This document shows, piece by piece, positions 41,142 to 50,399 of a stretch of 51,618 nt of DNA (position 1 is its first letter; the number at the start of each line of letters is the position of its first letter). The notes under the pieces are model-generated. The model saw only the letters and a list, made by a program, of their open reading frames with translations. It had not been told where the DNA came from and searched no databases. The stretch spans positions 1 to 51,618 of the forward strand of contig NZ_JAIOGQ010000034.1 of the NCBI RefSeq assembly GCF_019904135.1, read 5' to 3'. Origin of the DNA: Paenibacillus caui (GTDB lineage: Bacteria; Bacillota; Bacilli; Paenibacillales; Paenibacillaceae). A program made the translations under genes and the position numbers.

Positions 41142-44100
41142 TTATCTATTATAAAATGCTTCCATTTCCTCGCCATATCTGCTTAATTGAGCGATGGTCA
41201 TTTCCCAGTACCCCAGATCCTGATCAGAGGCGCCGGTTTTCCGAATGCTGTCTTCCCATTCCTCCCACTGGGCGGCAAAATGCTCCGTTAATTCCGCCTG
41301 CCGCAAAGCAATTTCGCCGAAATAATGGACGCTCAGGAGCCGTTCCGTCTCTTTAACAGCTTCCTTGATTCTTTCCATCAACGGGTTCTCCAGTTTGTCC
41401 CTCAGCACCGCTTTCCCGTTTCCTTCGAAAAAGGATTTCGGACTTTTGAAATACGGCCAGTAATCTTCCGCTTCCAGGCCGATTGTGCCTAGAAGTCCGT
41501 CCGGTATGGCGGGGCTTGCCCACTCTCCCGAAACAGACGGAGCGTCCAGGGGCATGTCGAACCGATCCCTGTAAGAGCGGCACCAGTTGTCGGCTTCTCT
41601 TTGCAGAAGTGATTCCGCCTTTCGTTCAAGACGCAGGGAGGTCGCATGGAGCTCCCGCTCCAGTTCCCCGGAAATTTGGCCATGCCATCCCCGCATCGCG
41701 ATGGCAAAGCTTCGCTTCAGCGGGCCGGAGCTCTCCTGCAACAGGGAAGGATGAAAAAATTCCGAGAACAGGTCCAGCGCCGAAAGGCGCAATCTCTGAA
41801 CGACATGGAACAGCAGCTCCCCGCATTCCTGGGTCCATTCCCGGCTGATATCCGCAGCTTTAAGCTCCTGCAGCGCTAAAGCAAAGGAGGCCCGTCCCGC
41901 TTTCAACTGCTCGAGCTGCTGCTCCGCATGCTCCGCTCTCTGAAGCGCCGATTCCACCCATTTGGACAAACGGTCCAGCGACTGTTTGAGCTCGGCTGCC
42001 GCGGAAGCCGCCGCCAGGCGGCTCAAATCGTTCTCTAAAAATGAGGAAAAGTTCCGTTCGAAGACGGCGAATCCGCTTTCACGCGCTCCTGGTGCAGACA
42101 AAACGCCCTCATTTCCGAGGTCGCTGCCATTGCTTCCCGAATTGGCCGATTCCATCGCGATCCCTTTTAGTGCCTGCAAACTGGATAATGCATAGATATT
42201 CGGCTCGGCAATGCCTGCCGCCCTTAGTCCGTCCCGCACATGCCGGGTCACTTCGCCGAGTTCCTCCGGTGACGAAGCCAGGTCTGCGGCGTTTACGACA
42301 AAAAACATTTTATCGAGGGCAAAGCTGCCCTTGATTCTCCCGAGCTGGACAAGCAGCTGCTTGTCGGCCCGCGAGAAGGCGTGATTATAATAGGTAACAA
42401 AAATTATCACGTCTGAATTTTTCATGTACTGAAAGGTGACGCCGGTATGGCGGGCGTGGATCGAATCGGCACCCGGCGTATCCACAAGCACGATGCCCTG
42501 CTCCGTCAGCGGGCAGCTGTAGTAAAAATCAATGCCGGCCACATAGCAGGCTTTTGTTTCTTCAGCGGCATACTCTCTGAATTCCTGGTGATCCACTACC
42601 CGGCTGGTTCCAAGCTCGGGGGCCATCTGCTCCCAGCCGGCTGCGGCCGCCTTCAGAAAGCTGAAATGCGCCCTTGCCGCAGCGGGAATCTGATCCGCTT
42701 TCAGCCGCCGCACCACATCAAGCCAGCTGCTTTCCTGCCAGCTGCCCAGCTGCAGGGCGTTGAAAGAGTAGGCCAGATCTTCCCGCATGGCCTCGGCGCT
42801 CTTGAACATAACGTTAGCCGTTCCGTGGAGGTGACCGTTCTCGGGCGCCATGATGCGCCCGATCGAGGCGGTCGTCGGATGGGGCGACACGGGCAGCACG
42901 GGCGAGCCGAGCAAGGCGCTCGCGAAGGAGGATTTGCCGCCGCTGAACGCCCCGAACAGCGCGACGGTGAAGCGGCCGCGGCGAAGCTCCGCGGCCCGCT
43001 TCCGCAGCTCCCGCACCCCCGTCCCGAAGGCGGGGTGGGGAGCCAGCAGTCCGGCCGCGGCTTCAAGCCGCGCGGCCGCCTCCAGCGCGCGCCGGCGCAC
43101 GTGCCGCCGCGCGGCAGTGCCGCCCGCGGCGTCAGCATGCCGCGGGCCAGCCGGCGCCGCGGGCGCCGGGAGCGCAGGCTCGTCGCCGGCAGCGGACGAG
43201 CCGCCGCTTGCTGCGCCCGCCTGGCGCGGCGCAGCCTCCCTCACCTCCGGCAGCAGGCCGGGGGTGAGGGGCACGGGCGCGCCCAGCAGCGCGCCGTAGC
43301 GCGCTTCGCGCGCACGTGCCGCGGCGTCCAGCTCCGCGAGACGCCGGGCCGCGGGCAGGCGCGCCTCCAGCTCGGCGCGCCGCTTAGCCAGCGCCGCCTG
43401 CCGGGCGGCCCGCAGCGGCGATGGGGCCGCCAGCAGCGCATCCAGCACGCTGGCGGCCGCGCGGCGAAAGCGTGCGGTCACGCCTGCAGCGACCGCAGCA
43501 GCATAGCGCAGCGTCGACTCACCGGACAGCACCGCTCCGCCCGGCAGCGGCTCCGCGATCCAGGCCTCCTCCGCCCGCGGCAGCGTGTCATCCAGCTTTG
43601 TCTCCCATTCCTCGCTCCAAACTTGCAAATATTGTCCGATCTGACGAAGCTCTTGACGGACATGCCCATCCACCTGCACGGCTGCCTGTTCGGTCAGCGC
43701 ATCAAGAAAGGCCCTGCATCGCTTCGCCTTCTCGGCTTCCGTCTTTCCCCCTCCAAACCAGCCCTTGACCTTGAAGGAGGGAGCCTGACTCTCCAGATAC
43801 GAGCCTGCCAGCTCCCTGAGGGCAGGCGTCATCAGCTGGGCGCTGTCCAGCATTTTCCCGATTTTATCCAGCCATGCCTGCCGTTCGTCCTTTAACGCCT
43901 GATCGCTTTCTGCATTCACATGCTCTATCTCGCGTAGCTCCGCTTCCAAAAGAGCGGCATCCGTCTCCCCATGCGCCGCTTCGATCAGCTGCTCCCGTTC
44001 CTCCATCTCTTCTTCGCTGATCCGCGACAAATGGCTTTTAACGGACTGGGCCGCCGAAGCATACGTGCTGTATCTTAACAGCCCGGTTCTGTTATTAATC

Positions 44101-44873
44101 AGCTCGCCTATCGTCCCCACCAGCTCAGGCAGCATTCCCGAGGGATGATCCTCCTGCTTTAAAGAGATATAAAAGATGCCTTGCGGTTTCACGTTCCAGG
44201 CCTCGAACGATTGGCTCACCGCAGAGCGGTACTGGTCAAAGCGGAGCTCCTCGTCGCGGTGCTTGTCAATCTGGTTCACGACCATATAAAGCGGCTTGCC
44301 GTAATCGCTTAAACCTTTGGCAAAGCTCAAATTCGTTTCGGAAGAAACATGGTTATAATCCATCACATAAAAAACGATATCCGCCAAATGCAGCGCAGAG
44401 TGCGCAGCGAGCGCATGAGAAGCATCATTGGAATCAACCCCCGGCGTATCGAGCAGCACTCCGCCTTCGCCCAGAAGTTCAACCTTGTCCCACAGCTCAA
44501 CCCGGGCATAATCCTGTCCGTTACGGCAGTATTCCGCAACCTGCTCCACCGGCACTTCAACCGGCTCCTTGGAGGAATCGGCCGATGTCAACACGGCCCG
44601 AGGGGATCCGTTTCGAATGAATACGACATTGGCGCTTGTCGGCAAGGGACTTGACGGCAGCACCGGTTTGCCGCTCAGCGTGTTAATCAAACTGGACTTT
44701 CCCGCCGAAAAATGCCCGCAAAAAGCAATAACGATTTCTTTCCTGCCCAGCTTATCGCATATCTCCTGAATTTCGTTTCCTGCCCGAATATCCCCCTCCT
44801 CAAGCAGTACAGCCTTTAGCTGCCAAAGCTTGCCAAGCATATCGTGCATCGCATTTTCTGAAATCGGTTTCAT
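41142..44873 (-). CDS. dynA: Double dynamin-like GTPase (DynA/YpbR-like)
   Basis: A 1243-residue fusion of two bacterial dynamins that should act at the membrane in fusion, repair or division. First GTPase: G1 GHFSAGKSS (53-61), DTPGVDS (G3), VVNQIDKHRDEE (G4-like), followed by helices. Second GTPase from about 645: GAFSGGKSSFASALLGS, DTPGADS, FVVNAADLASS. The last 250 residues are helical with EHAEQQLEQLK. Two G1 motifs in one chain is the DynA signature. I start at ATG 44873 because GGGGGAA is nine to ten bases ahead. The middle (about 43560-42840) is extremely GC- and Ala-rich (PALPAPAAPAGPRHADAAGG), unlike the rest. Confidence 0.92.
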   Translation of the reverse strand: MKPISENAMHDMLGKLWQLKAVLLEEGDIRAGNEIQEICDKLGRKEIVIAFCGHFSAGKSSLINTLSGKPVLPSSPLPTSANVVFIRNGSPRAVLTSADSSKEPVEVPVEQVAEYCRNGQDYARVELWDKVELLGEGGVLLDTPGVDSNDASHALAAHSALHLADIVFYVMDYNHVSSETNLSFAKGLSDYGKPLYMVVNQIDKHRDEELRFDQYRSAVSQSFEAWNVKPQGIFYISLKQEDHPSGMLPELVGTIGELINNRTGLLRYSTYASAAQSVKSHLSRISEEEMEEREQLIEAAHGETDAALLEAELREIEHVNAESDQALKDERQAWLDKIGKMLDSAQLMTPALRELAGSYLESQAPSFKVKGWFGGGKTEAEKAKRCRAFLDALTEQAAVQVDGHVRQELRQIGQYLQVWSEEWETKLDDTLPRAEEAWIAEPLPGGAVLSGESTLRYAAAVAAGVTARFRRAAASVLDALLAAPSPLRAARQAALAKRRAELEARLPAARRLAELDAAARAREARYGALLGAPVPLTPGLLPEVREAAPRQAGAASGGSSAAGDEPALPAPAAPAGPRHADAAGGTAARRHVRRRALEAAARLEAAAGLLAPHPAFGTGVRELRKRAAELRRGRFTVALFGAFSGGKSSFASALLGSPVLPVSPHPTTASIGRIMAPENGHLHGTANVMFKSAEAMREDLAYSFNALQLGSWQESSWLDVVRRLKADQIPAAARAHFSFLKAAAAGWEQMAPELGTSRVVDHQEFREYAAEETKACYVAGIDFYYSCPLTEQGIVLVDTPGADSIHARHTGVTFQYMKNSDVIIFVTYYNHAFSRADKQLLVQLGRIKGSFALDKMFFVVNAADLASSPEELGEVTRHVRDGLRAAGIAEPNIYALSSLQALKGIAMESANSGSNGSDLGNEGVLSAPGARESGFAVFERNFSSFLENDLSRLAAASAAAELKQSLDRLSKWVESALQRAEHAEQQLEQLKAGRASFALALQELKAADISREWTQECGELLFHVVQRLRLSALDLFSEFFHPSLLQESSGPLKRSFAIAMRGWHGQISGELERELHATSLRLERKAESLLQREADNWCRSYRDRFDMPLDAPSVSGEWASPAIPDGLLGTIGLEAEDYWPYFKSPKSFFEGNGKAVLRDKLENPLMERIKEAVKETERLLSVHYFGEIALRQAELTEHFAAQWEEWEDSIRKTGASDQDLGYWEMTIAQLSRYGEEMEAFYNR

Positions 44874-45051
44874 AAAAGGGTTCCCCCGCCTTCCATCCCG
44901 CGAAATCAAGTTTCATTCTGGAAATATCAATATTTTAACATTTCATTTTCCAAATGGGAACGAAAGACGGAATATCCTCCCTGTAAAAATACAGGCACGG
45001 AAGAACGTGATTCTCCGGTTTCTTCAAATAAAGCATGTTTGTCCTGCTCTT

Positions 45052-45108
45052 AAAAATATAGGCCTGTAAGCTGCAAGCTCCACCATGGAACATCCAGATT
45101 TACAGGCC
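45052..45108 (-). terminator. Terminator of the HTH-binding-protein regulator
   Basis: GGCCTGTAA and TTACAGGCC pair around a 30-base loop; the minus-strand tail is TATATTTTTAAG. About 57 bases beyond the stop. Confidence 0.65.
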
Positions 45109-45164
45109 AAGTATCAAGTATGTTGTATTTCAGATTTGGAAACACAAGCCCCCAGGATGCAAGG

Positions 45165-46151
45165 TTAACCGCTGCTCTCCGCCAGCACTTGTCCGGTTAA
45201 AGACAAATCATAGTCGCCCAAGGACACAAGCACATCATAAAGCTCAGGCGACAGCAGCGCCTCCTGAAGAATCGCAATCCATTCTTCGTTCTCCGGTTTC
45301 TTCAGCATCACGAGATCTACTCTCTCTTGAATCAGCGGAATAAATTCGAGCCCCGCAATGCGGGCCGGCCTTTCGCTGCCGATGCCTACATCCGCATGTC
45401 CCATGGCAATTCTCCCGGCAAGCCCCATATGCGTCGTCTCTTCATTATGGTAGCCGTGGACGGACAAAGGCGAAATCCCGCGGAGGCGAAGCTGTTCATC
45501 CAGCAAAACCCGCGCTCCCGAGCCTTTCTCCCGGTTGACCAGCCGAATGTCCGGGCGCGCCAGGTCTTCCCATGATTGAATTCCGTGGGGATTGCCCTGC
45601 TTCACATAGAATCCGGCATTGCGCGTTACAAAGTGAATAACCAGATAAGGCAAGGAAATGAACAATTTTCGGATATAAGGAAGGTTGTATTCACCGGTCT
45701 CCCCGTCGAACAGATGGGTGCTTACGATATCCGCTCCCCCGTTATACATAGCGACCAAGCTGTCCATACTGCTCACAAACGAACGCAGCGGTCTGTATTT
45801 GCGGGTTCTTTTCTCGATAGCTTTGGCCAGCAAATCCAGCCCCGTTTCCTGGCCTGTGATAACTAACGGCTTTACGCCGTTCCTTGTTTCCAAGCTGGGT
45901 GCATCCGGCAGCAAAACAGACTGAAGCGATGCTTTCGGCGGAACCTGGGTAAGCGAAGAGTGTCCGGCAGGAGCCATTCCGCTTTTGGCGTTCTGTTTGT
46001 AGGCCTCAAGATCCTCGGCATCTATCCTCATTTGCTTGCCCACCCGGTAAGCGGGCAATTCTCCTTTTTTAATCAGATCATAGACGGTCAATTTGGAAAC
46101 TTTCAGCAGCTTCGCAATTTCTTCGGTCGTGTAAGAGATTGAATCGGTCAT
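45165..46151 (-). CDS. HTH regulator with periplasmic-binding-protein-like domain (YvgK-like)
   Basis: A 328-residue one-component regulator. An excisionase/MerR-type HTH (about 5-52: TTEEIAKLLKVSKLTVYDLI, KKGELPAYRVGKQMRID) is followed by a Ser/Pro-linker and a binding-protein-like domain (about 95-320, with FVSSMDSLVAMYNGGADIVS and EKGSGARVLLDEQL). This fold pairing occurs in YvgK of B. subtilis and in molybdate/tungstate regulators. It is divergent from modA, fitting a molybdate-responsive role, though the ligand is inferred from context. Start ATG 46151 has AAGGAGACACTC; an upstream GTG is less well placed. Confidence 0.88.
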   Translation of the reverse strand: MTDSISYTTEEIAKLLKVSKLTVYDLIKKGELPAYRVGKQMRIDAEDLEAYKQNAKSGMAPAGHSSLTQVPPKASLQSVLLPDAPSLETRNGVKPLVITGQETGLDLLAKAIEKRTRKYRPLRSFVSSMDSLVAMYNGGADIVSTHLFDGETGEYNLPYIRKLFISLPYLVIHFVTRNAGFYVKQGNPHGIQSWEDLARPDIRLVNREKGSGARVLLDEQLRLRGISPLSVHGYHNEETTHMGLAGRIAMGHADVGIGSERPARIAGLEFIPLIQERVDLVMLKKPENEEWIAILQEALLSPELYDVLVSLGDYDLSLTGQVLAESSG

Positions 46152-46278
46152 GAGTGTCTCCTTCACACGTCATTAAATGATTAGACAGCTAGATTAATCT
46201 TACTTTGGTTCCTTCCATTTTTCAATGAACGGCGTTTGACGGGAACGAATGATCATTTTTAATTTGTGAGAAAAATCT

Positions 46279-46308
46279 CTGGTCGTTTTCGTTATATTTA
46301 GTATAATC
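46279..46308 (+). promoter_or_regulatory. modA promoter with a possible operator
   Basis: A TATAAT (46302-46307) lies inside the imperfect inverted repeat CGTTATA-TTTAG-TATAATC (46290-46308). The -35 region (CTGGTC area) is poor. A weak promoter overlapped by a symmetric AT-rich repeat suits control by the divergent regulator. Confidence 0.5.
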
Positions 46309-46343
46309 CAATTATAAGTAATAATAAATAAGGAGGTAATGTG

Positions 46344-47201
46344 ATGTTTAGACTAAAAAGGTTATGTTTGTTTAGTGCACTTTTGATGATTACGCTGATC
46401 GCAGCCGGCTGCGAAAGCAACAATTCTCTTTCAAGCACACAGGCTGATGACAGCAGCGCAAATGCCCAGACGAAAACGGGCAGTACCGCCTCATCCGGTA
46501 AAGAACCGGTCGAGCTGCTTATTTCCGCCGCAGCAAGTCTTACTGAAAGTTTGGACGAGCTGAAGACCATTTATGAAGCCGACCACAGCAACGTCAAGCT
46601 TACATACAATTTCGGCGCTTCCGGTACGCTGCAGCAGCAAATTGAGCAAGGGGCCCCGGCAGACGTATTTTTATCAGCAGGCACGAAGCAAATGAACTCT
46701 TTACTGAAAGAAGGATACATTGCCCCGGATTTGACGAAGAATTTTTTGACCAATGAACTGGTCCTTATCGTTCCGCAAAACGGATCTGTGCAGATTGATT
46801 CGTTAGAAGATTTAAACGACTCTCAGGTCGGCAACATCGCAATCGGCACCCCCGAATCCGTTCCCGCCGGCAAATATGCCGAGCAGACACTTACCTTCTA
46901 TAAGCTGTGGGATGGCCTTGCGCCCAAACTCGTCCAGACCAAAGATGTGAAACAAGTGCTGTCCTATGTAGAGACCGGAAATGCGGATGCAGGATTTGTA
47001 TATAAAACGGATGCCGCCTCTTCCAAAGGCGTCAAAATCGTGCTGAGCACCGACCCGGAAAGTCACGACGCTATTGAATATCCGGCAGGCGTGATTAAGG
47101 ACAGCAAACACCCGGAAGAAGCAAAAGCGTTCTATGATTTTTTGCTGAGTGATAAAGCGCAGCAGGTATTCGAAAAATACGGATTTACCCCGGCCAACTA
47201 A
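46344..47201 (+). CDS. modA: Molybdate ABC transporter substrate-binding lipoprotein
   Basis: A 285-residue binding protein. Lipoprotein signal MFRLKRLCLFSALLMITLI with lipobox IAAGC (Cys23), a Ser/Thr linker, then the ModA fold: LLISAAASLTESLDELK, LTYNFGASGTLQQQIEQGAPADVFLSAG, LVLIVPQ, GTPESVPAGKYAEQTL, GNADAGFVYKTDA. The SAAASL and FGASGTL loops are the oxyanion-binding signature of molybdate/tungstate proteins. ATG 46344 has AAGGAGG eight bases ahead. First gene of a short mod operon. Confidence 0.95.
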   Translation: MFRLKRLCLFSALLMITLIAAGCESNNSLSSTQADDSSANAQTKTGSTASSGKEPVELLISAAASLTESLDELKTIYEADHSNVKLTYNFGASGTLQQQIEQGAPADVFLSAGTKQMNSLLKEGYIAPDLTKNFLTNELVLIVPQNGSVQIDSLEDLNDSQVGNIAIGTPESVPAGKYAEQTLTFYKLWDGLAPKLVQTKDVKQVLSYVETGNADAGFVYKTDAASSKGVKIVLSTDPESHDAIEYPAGVIKDSKHPEEAKAFYDFLLSDKAQQVFEKYGFTPAN

Positions 47202-47208
47202 GTCATCT

Positions 47209-47883
47209 ATGGATGCATTATTCGTATCTAAAAATTTCTGGGCTCCTGTCGTTTTATCCTTGCAGGTCTCGATTGCCGCGGCCGTCATTTCATTTCTGAT
47301 CGGTATTGTGGTCGCGTGGCGGATGACCTCTACATCCTTTTATGGAAAATCGCTGCTTGAAACCTTGTTTTTACTGCCCCTCGTACTGCCGCCTAGTGTC
47401 GTCGGATTTATCCTGCTTGTGCTGCTTGGCCGGAAAAGCTGGATTGGCGAAGCGGCAGAAACTTTGTTTCATCTATCATTCGTATTCCATCCGCTGGGAG
47501 CAGTCGTTGCCGCGGGAGTCGTCAGTTTTCCGTTAATCTATCAGTCGCTGAAGACTGGTTTCCTGTCGGTAGACAAAGATTTCAAGGAAGCGGCCCGCTC
47601 TCAAGGCGCAAATGAATGGCAGGTACTCTATTATATTTTGCTGCCGCTCTCTCTTCGTTCGCTTAAAGCCGCCTTTATTCTCGGGTTCGCGCGGGCGCTT
47701 GGCGAATTCGGTGCAACGATGATGGTCGCCGGCAACATTCCCGGCCGTACCCAAACGATCCCGACTGCCATCTACTTCGCCGTCGACGCAGGAAACCTGC
47801 CGCTGGCCTGGGCGCTCACAGGCGTTACGATTCTGCTGTCGTTCTTCCTTCTGATGCTGACCTCAAGGGGGAAGCGCGACTAG
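47209..47883 (+). CDS. modB: Molybdate ABC transporter permease
   Basis: A 224-residue inner membrane subunit with five helices: about 10-35, 45-72, 88-115, 145-165 and 190-218. The EAA loop EAARSQGANEWQVLYYILLPLSLR and the ARALGEFGATMMVAGNIPGRTQTIP motif are diagnostic for ModB-like permeases. The start is ATG 47209, 8 bases after the modA stop, with little ribosome site; coupling to modA is probable. No modC ATPase follows: the locus ends in a terminator, as in YvgL-YvgM of B. subtilis. Confidence 0.93.
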   Translation: MDALFVSKNFWAPVVLSLQVSIAAAVISFLIGIVVAWRMTSTSFYGKSLLETLFLLPLVLPPSVVGFILLVLLGRKSWIGEAAETLFHLSFVFHPLGAVVAAGVVSFPLIYQSLKTGFLSVDKDFKEAARSQGANEWQVLYYILLPLSLRSLKAAFILGFARALGEFGATMMVAGNIPGRTQTIPTAIYFAVDAGNLPLAWALTGVTILLSFFLLMLTSRGKRD

Positions 47884-47920
47884 CGCGGTTTGCCGGGTTT
47901 TGCGAAAATGGGATGAACAC

Positions 47921-47975
47921 AAAAAACTCCCTGCGAGCGGAATTTTCTCCATACGCTTCGCGGGGAGTAATTTGT
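47921..47975. terminator. Bidirectional terminator between modB and the oxidoreductase genes
   Basis: ACTCCCTGCGAGCG pairs with CGCTTCGCGGGGAGT with one mismatch, flanked by AAAAAA and TTTG. It serves the convergent modB and porA/B genes. Confidence 0.75.
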
Positions 47976-48032
47976 TTATAGGGATAGCCGCTTGGCTTAT
48001 CCGGATTGCAAGCAGCTGAAGTTAAATCATTG

Positions 48033-50339
48033 TTACAGGTCCGGATGTGCGTGTTTCGCCTTCAGCCGGTTCCAGCGTCGTTCTACCTCACCGTGAAATG
48101 AGCTGAGAGCCGCTTCATTTTCAGGCTTGAGCAGATGTTTTGTTTTGCCCATTCCTTTCAGCCATTCCGTCAGCCCGACTTTATTACCTTTAGCTTCCGG
48201 GTCGTAAGTAATGTTCGTAATTCCTTGTTCGACTTCATATAACGGGAAAAAACAGGAGTTGACCGCTGCCCTGACGAGCGCTGTTCCCGCTTTGTCATCC
48301 GACATCCAGTTCAGCGGGCACGCGCTGAGGATTTTGCCGTATACGAGCCCTTCATTTTGGGCGTACCACTGAGCTTTGGCGGCTTTTTTCACCAAATCCT
48401 GAGGAAAAGCTTCCGTTCCAGTAAACACATAAGGGATATTGGTCGCAGCCATAATTTGCGGGGTGTCCTTATGATGCGTGCCTTTGCCCTGCTGGGTTTT
48501 GCCGACGCCCGATGTCGAAGTCCGGTGTCCTTTAGGCGTGGAGTAAGACAACTGGGCCCCTGTGTTCATATAGCCCTCATTATCGTATTCCAGAATAATC
48601 ATTTTATGGTTGCGCAGCGCAGCCCCGATTGCAGGTCCCATCCCGATGTCCATGCCCCCGTCTCCGGTGACCATGACGAACGTAAAGTCTTCCTGCAAGC
48701 CGAGCTCATCCAGCTCGCCCCTGCGCTTGCGTTCCCAGAACATTTCAACGAGCCCGGACAGTGTAGCGGCCCCGTTCTGGAACAGATTATGAATAAACGT
48801 TCCTTTGTGCGAGGAATGCGGATAACCTGTCGTGACGACATAGGCGCAGCCGGTATGGTACAGGGCGATAATATCGCCTTCAATTCCTTTGAAGAACAGC
48901 TCCAGCCCGGAGAAAATACCGCAGCCGGGACAAGCCCCGTGCCCTGGAGTCAGGCGTTTCGGCTTTCTGGTCAAGGCACGCATTGGCGGCACTTTAACGT
49001 TGATTTTTCCCGTTGTTTCATCTTGCTGCACGGAGATTAGGCCGGATTTCAAATCTTCGAACTGCAATGGTTCAAGAATACGCACAGGCGTTTTGTCCGG
49101 GTCCCCGGGAGTATGTCCGTAAAAATCAAAAGGGATTTCCACTTCTCCGCTTTCGGCGGCATCTATGGCCAATTGGAACAAATGGTGTCCGTCTTCAGCA
49201 TAAAACTCCTTGCCACCGAGACCGTAAATCCGGCTGATCACTTTGGTCGTGCTGTTCCCATGTGTAAACAAGGCCGCTTTAATCTCGTTGACCATGTTGC
49301 CGCCGTGTCCGCCAGGAGAGTCTCCGCGGTCACCGACCGTAATTGCTTTTACATTTTTCAGCGCATCAGCGATTTGCTTCTGCGGGAAGGGACGGATCAT
49401 ATTCGGGGAGATCGAGCCCGCTTTAATGCCTTTTGCCCGCAGCTGGTCGACTACATCCTTAATAATTTCCGAGGCCGAGTTCATCAGAAAAACCGCAACT
49501 TCCGCATCCTCCATCCGGTAAAGCTCAAGCGCAGAATAGTAACGTCCGGTGAGCTCCCCGTATTCTTTGGCTATCCGTTCAAACGCTTCACCCGCCTTGT
49601 ACATCGCTACCGAAAGCTGGTACCGGTTATTGATGTAATCCGGTTCATTCATATAAGGGCCGACCGAAATCGGATTTTCACGGTTGAGCGTATGGGGAAA
49701 TCCGGCTGGAGGCTGCTCTCCGACAAATTTCAGCACATCTTCCCTGTAAACGAAGGTTTGCACTCTGCGTTTCTGGTGTGAAGTAAAATATCCGTCGGAA
49801 GCCACCATAACCGGCAGGCGCACTTCAGGATCTTCGGCAAGCTTCAGCGCCATAATATTCATATCATATACGGCTTGAGGGTCGCGGCACATCAGGATCG
49901 GCCAGCCGGTATTCAGCGCAAAATACAAATCGGAGTGATCGCCGTGGATGTTCAGCGGCCCGGAAATCGAGCGGCAGACAAGGTTCATGACCATGGGCAG
50001 GCGCGTGCCTGATTGAACCGGCAGTTGCTCCAGCATGTACATGAAACCCTGGGCGCTGGTGGCATTAAATACCCGTCCGCCAGCGGTTGAGGCGCCGTAA
50101 CAAATGCCCGCCGAGCTGTGTTCCCCGTCGGAGGCCACCAGCCGGATGTCATGCTGACCGCTTGTTTTGGTCAAATCCAGAAACTGCGCCACTTCGGTTG
50201 ATGGGGAGATCGGAAAATACCCCATAACATGATAATTAATTTGCTGGGCCGCATATGCCGCCATCTCATTGCCGGATTCGAATACATACTGCTGCTCCAC
50301 CTTGGAGAAGCCGAGTTCCTTGCTATAATCAATTGCCAT
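48033..50339 (-). CDS. 2-oxoacid:ferredoxin oxidoreductase, fused alpha-beta subunits
   Basis: A 768-residue thiamine-diphosphate and Fe-S enzyme that oxidises a 2-oxoacid to its acyl-CoA and reduces ferredoxin. Residues about 12-410 are PorA-like (GNEMAAYAAQQINYHVMGYFPISPSTEVAQFL is its hallmark, listed here in part), and about 440-750 PorB-like with CPGCG, HTGCAYVVTTGYP (Fe-S cysteines) and the ThDP site GDGGMDIGMGPAIGAALRN...N. The substrate (pyruvate, 2-ketoisovalerate, indolepyruvate) is not fixed by these motifs. Start ATG 50339 has AAGGTGG seven bases ahead. It follows the gamma-delta gene by 60 bases. Confidence 0.92.
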   Translation of the reverse strand: MAIDYSKELGFSKVEQQYVFESGNEMAAYAAQQINYHVMGYFPISPSTEVAQFLDLTKTSGQHDIRLVASDGEHSSAGICYGASTAGGRVFNATSAQGFMYMLEQLPVQSGTRLPMVMNLVCRSISGPLNIHGDHSDLYFALNTGWPILMCRDPQAVYDMNIMALKLAEDPEVRLPVMVASDGYFTSHQKRRVQTFVYREDVLKFVGEQPPAGFPHTLNRENPISVGPYMNEPDYINNRYQLSVAMYKAGEAFERIAKEYGELTGRYYSALELYRMEDAEVAVFLMNSASEIIKDVVDQLRAKGIKAGSISPNMIRPFPQKQIADALKNVKAITVGDRGDSPGGHGGNMVNEIKAALFTHGNSTTKVISRIYGLGGKEFYAEDGHHLFQLAIDAAESGEVEIPFDFYGHTPGDPDKTPVRILEPLQFEDLKSGLISVQQDETTGKINVKVPPMRALTRKPKRLTPGHGACPGCGIFSGLELFFKGIEGDIIALYHTGCAYVVTTGYPHSSHKGTFIHNLFQNGAATLSGLVEMFWERKRRGELDELGLQEDFTFVMVTGDGGMDIGMGPAIGAALRNHKMIILEYDNEGYMNTGAQLSYSTPKGHRTSTSGVGKTQQGKGTHHKDTPQIMAATNIPYVFTGTEAFPQDLVKKAAKAQWYAQNEGLVYGKILSACPLNWMSDDKAGTALVRAAVNSCFFPLYEVEQGITNITYDPEAKGNKVGLTEWLKGMGKTKHLLKPENEAALSSFHGEVERRWNRLKAKHAHPDL

Positions 50340-50399
50340 CTGGCTTCCACCTTCCCCCATTATCATTTAAACATCAGCACCGGGTGAGCCTTTAAGGCG

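Noticed and set aside
42447..43895. 482-residue plus-strand frame inside the dynamin gene
   Set aside because: Very GC-rich DNA lacks stops in every frame; the dynamin motifs on the other strand prove the real frame.
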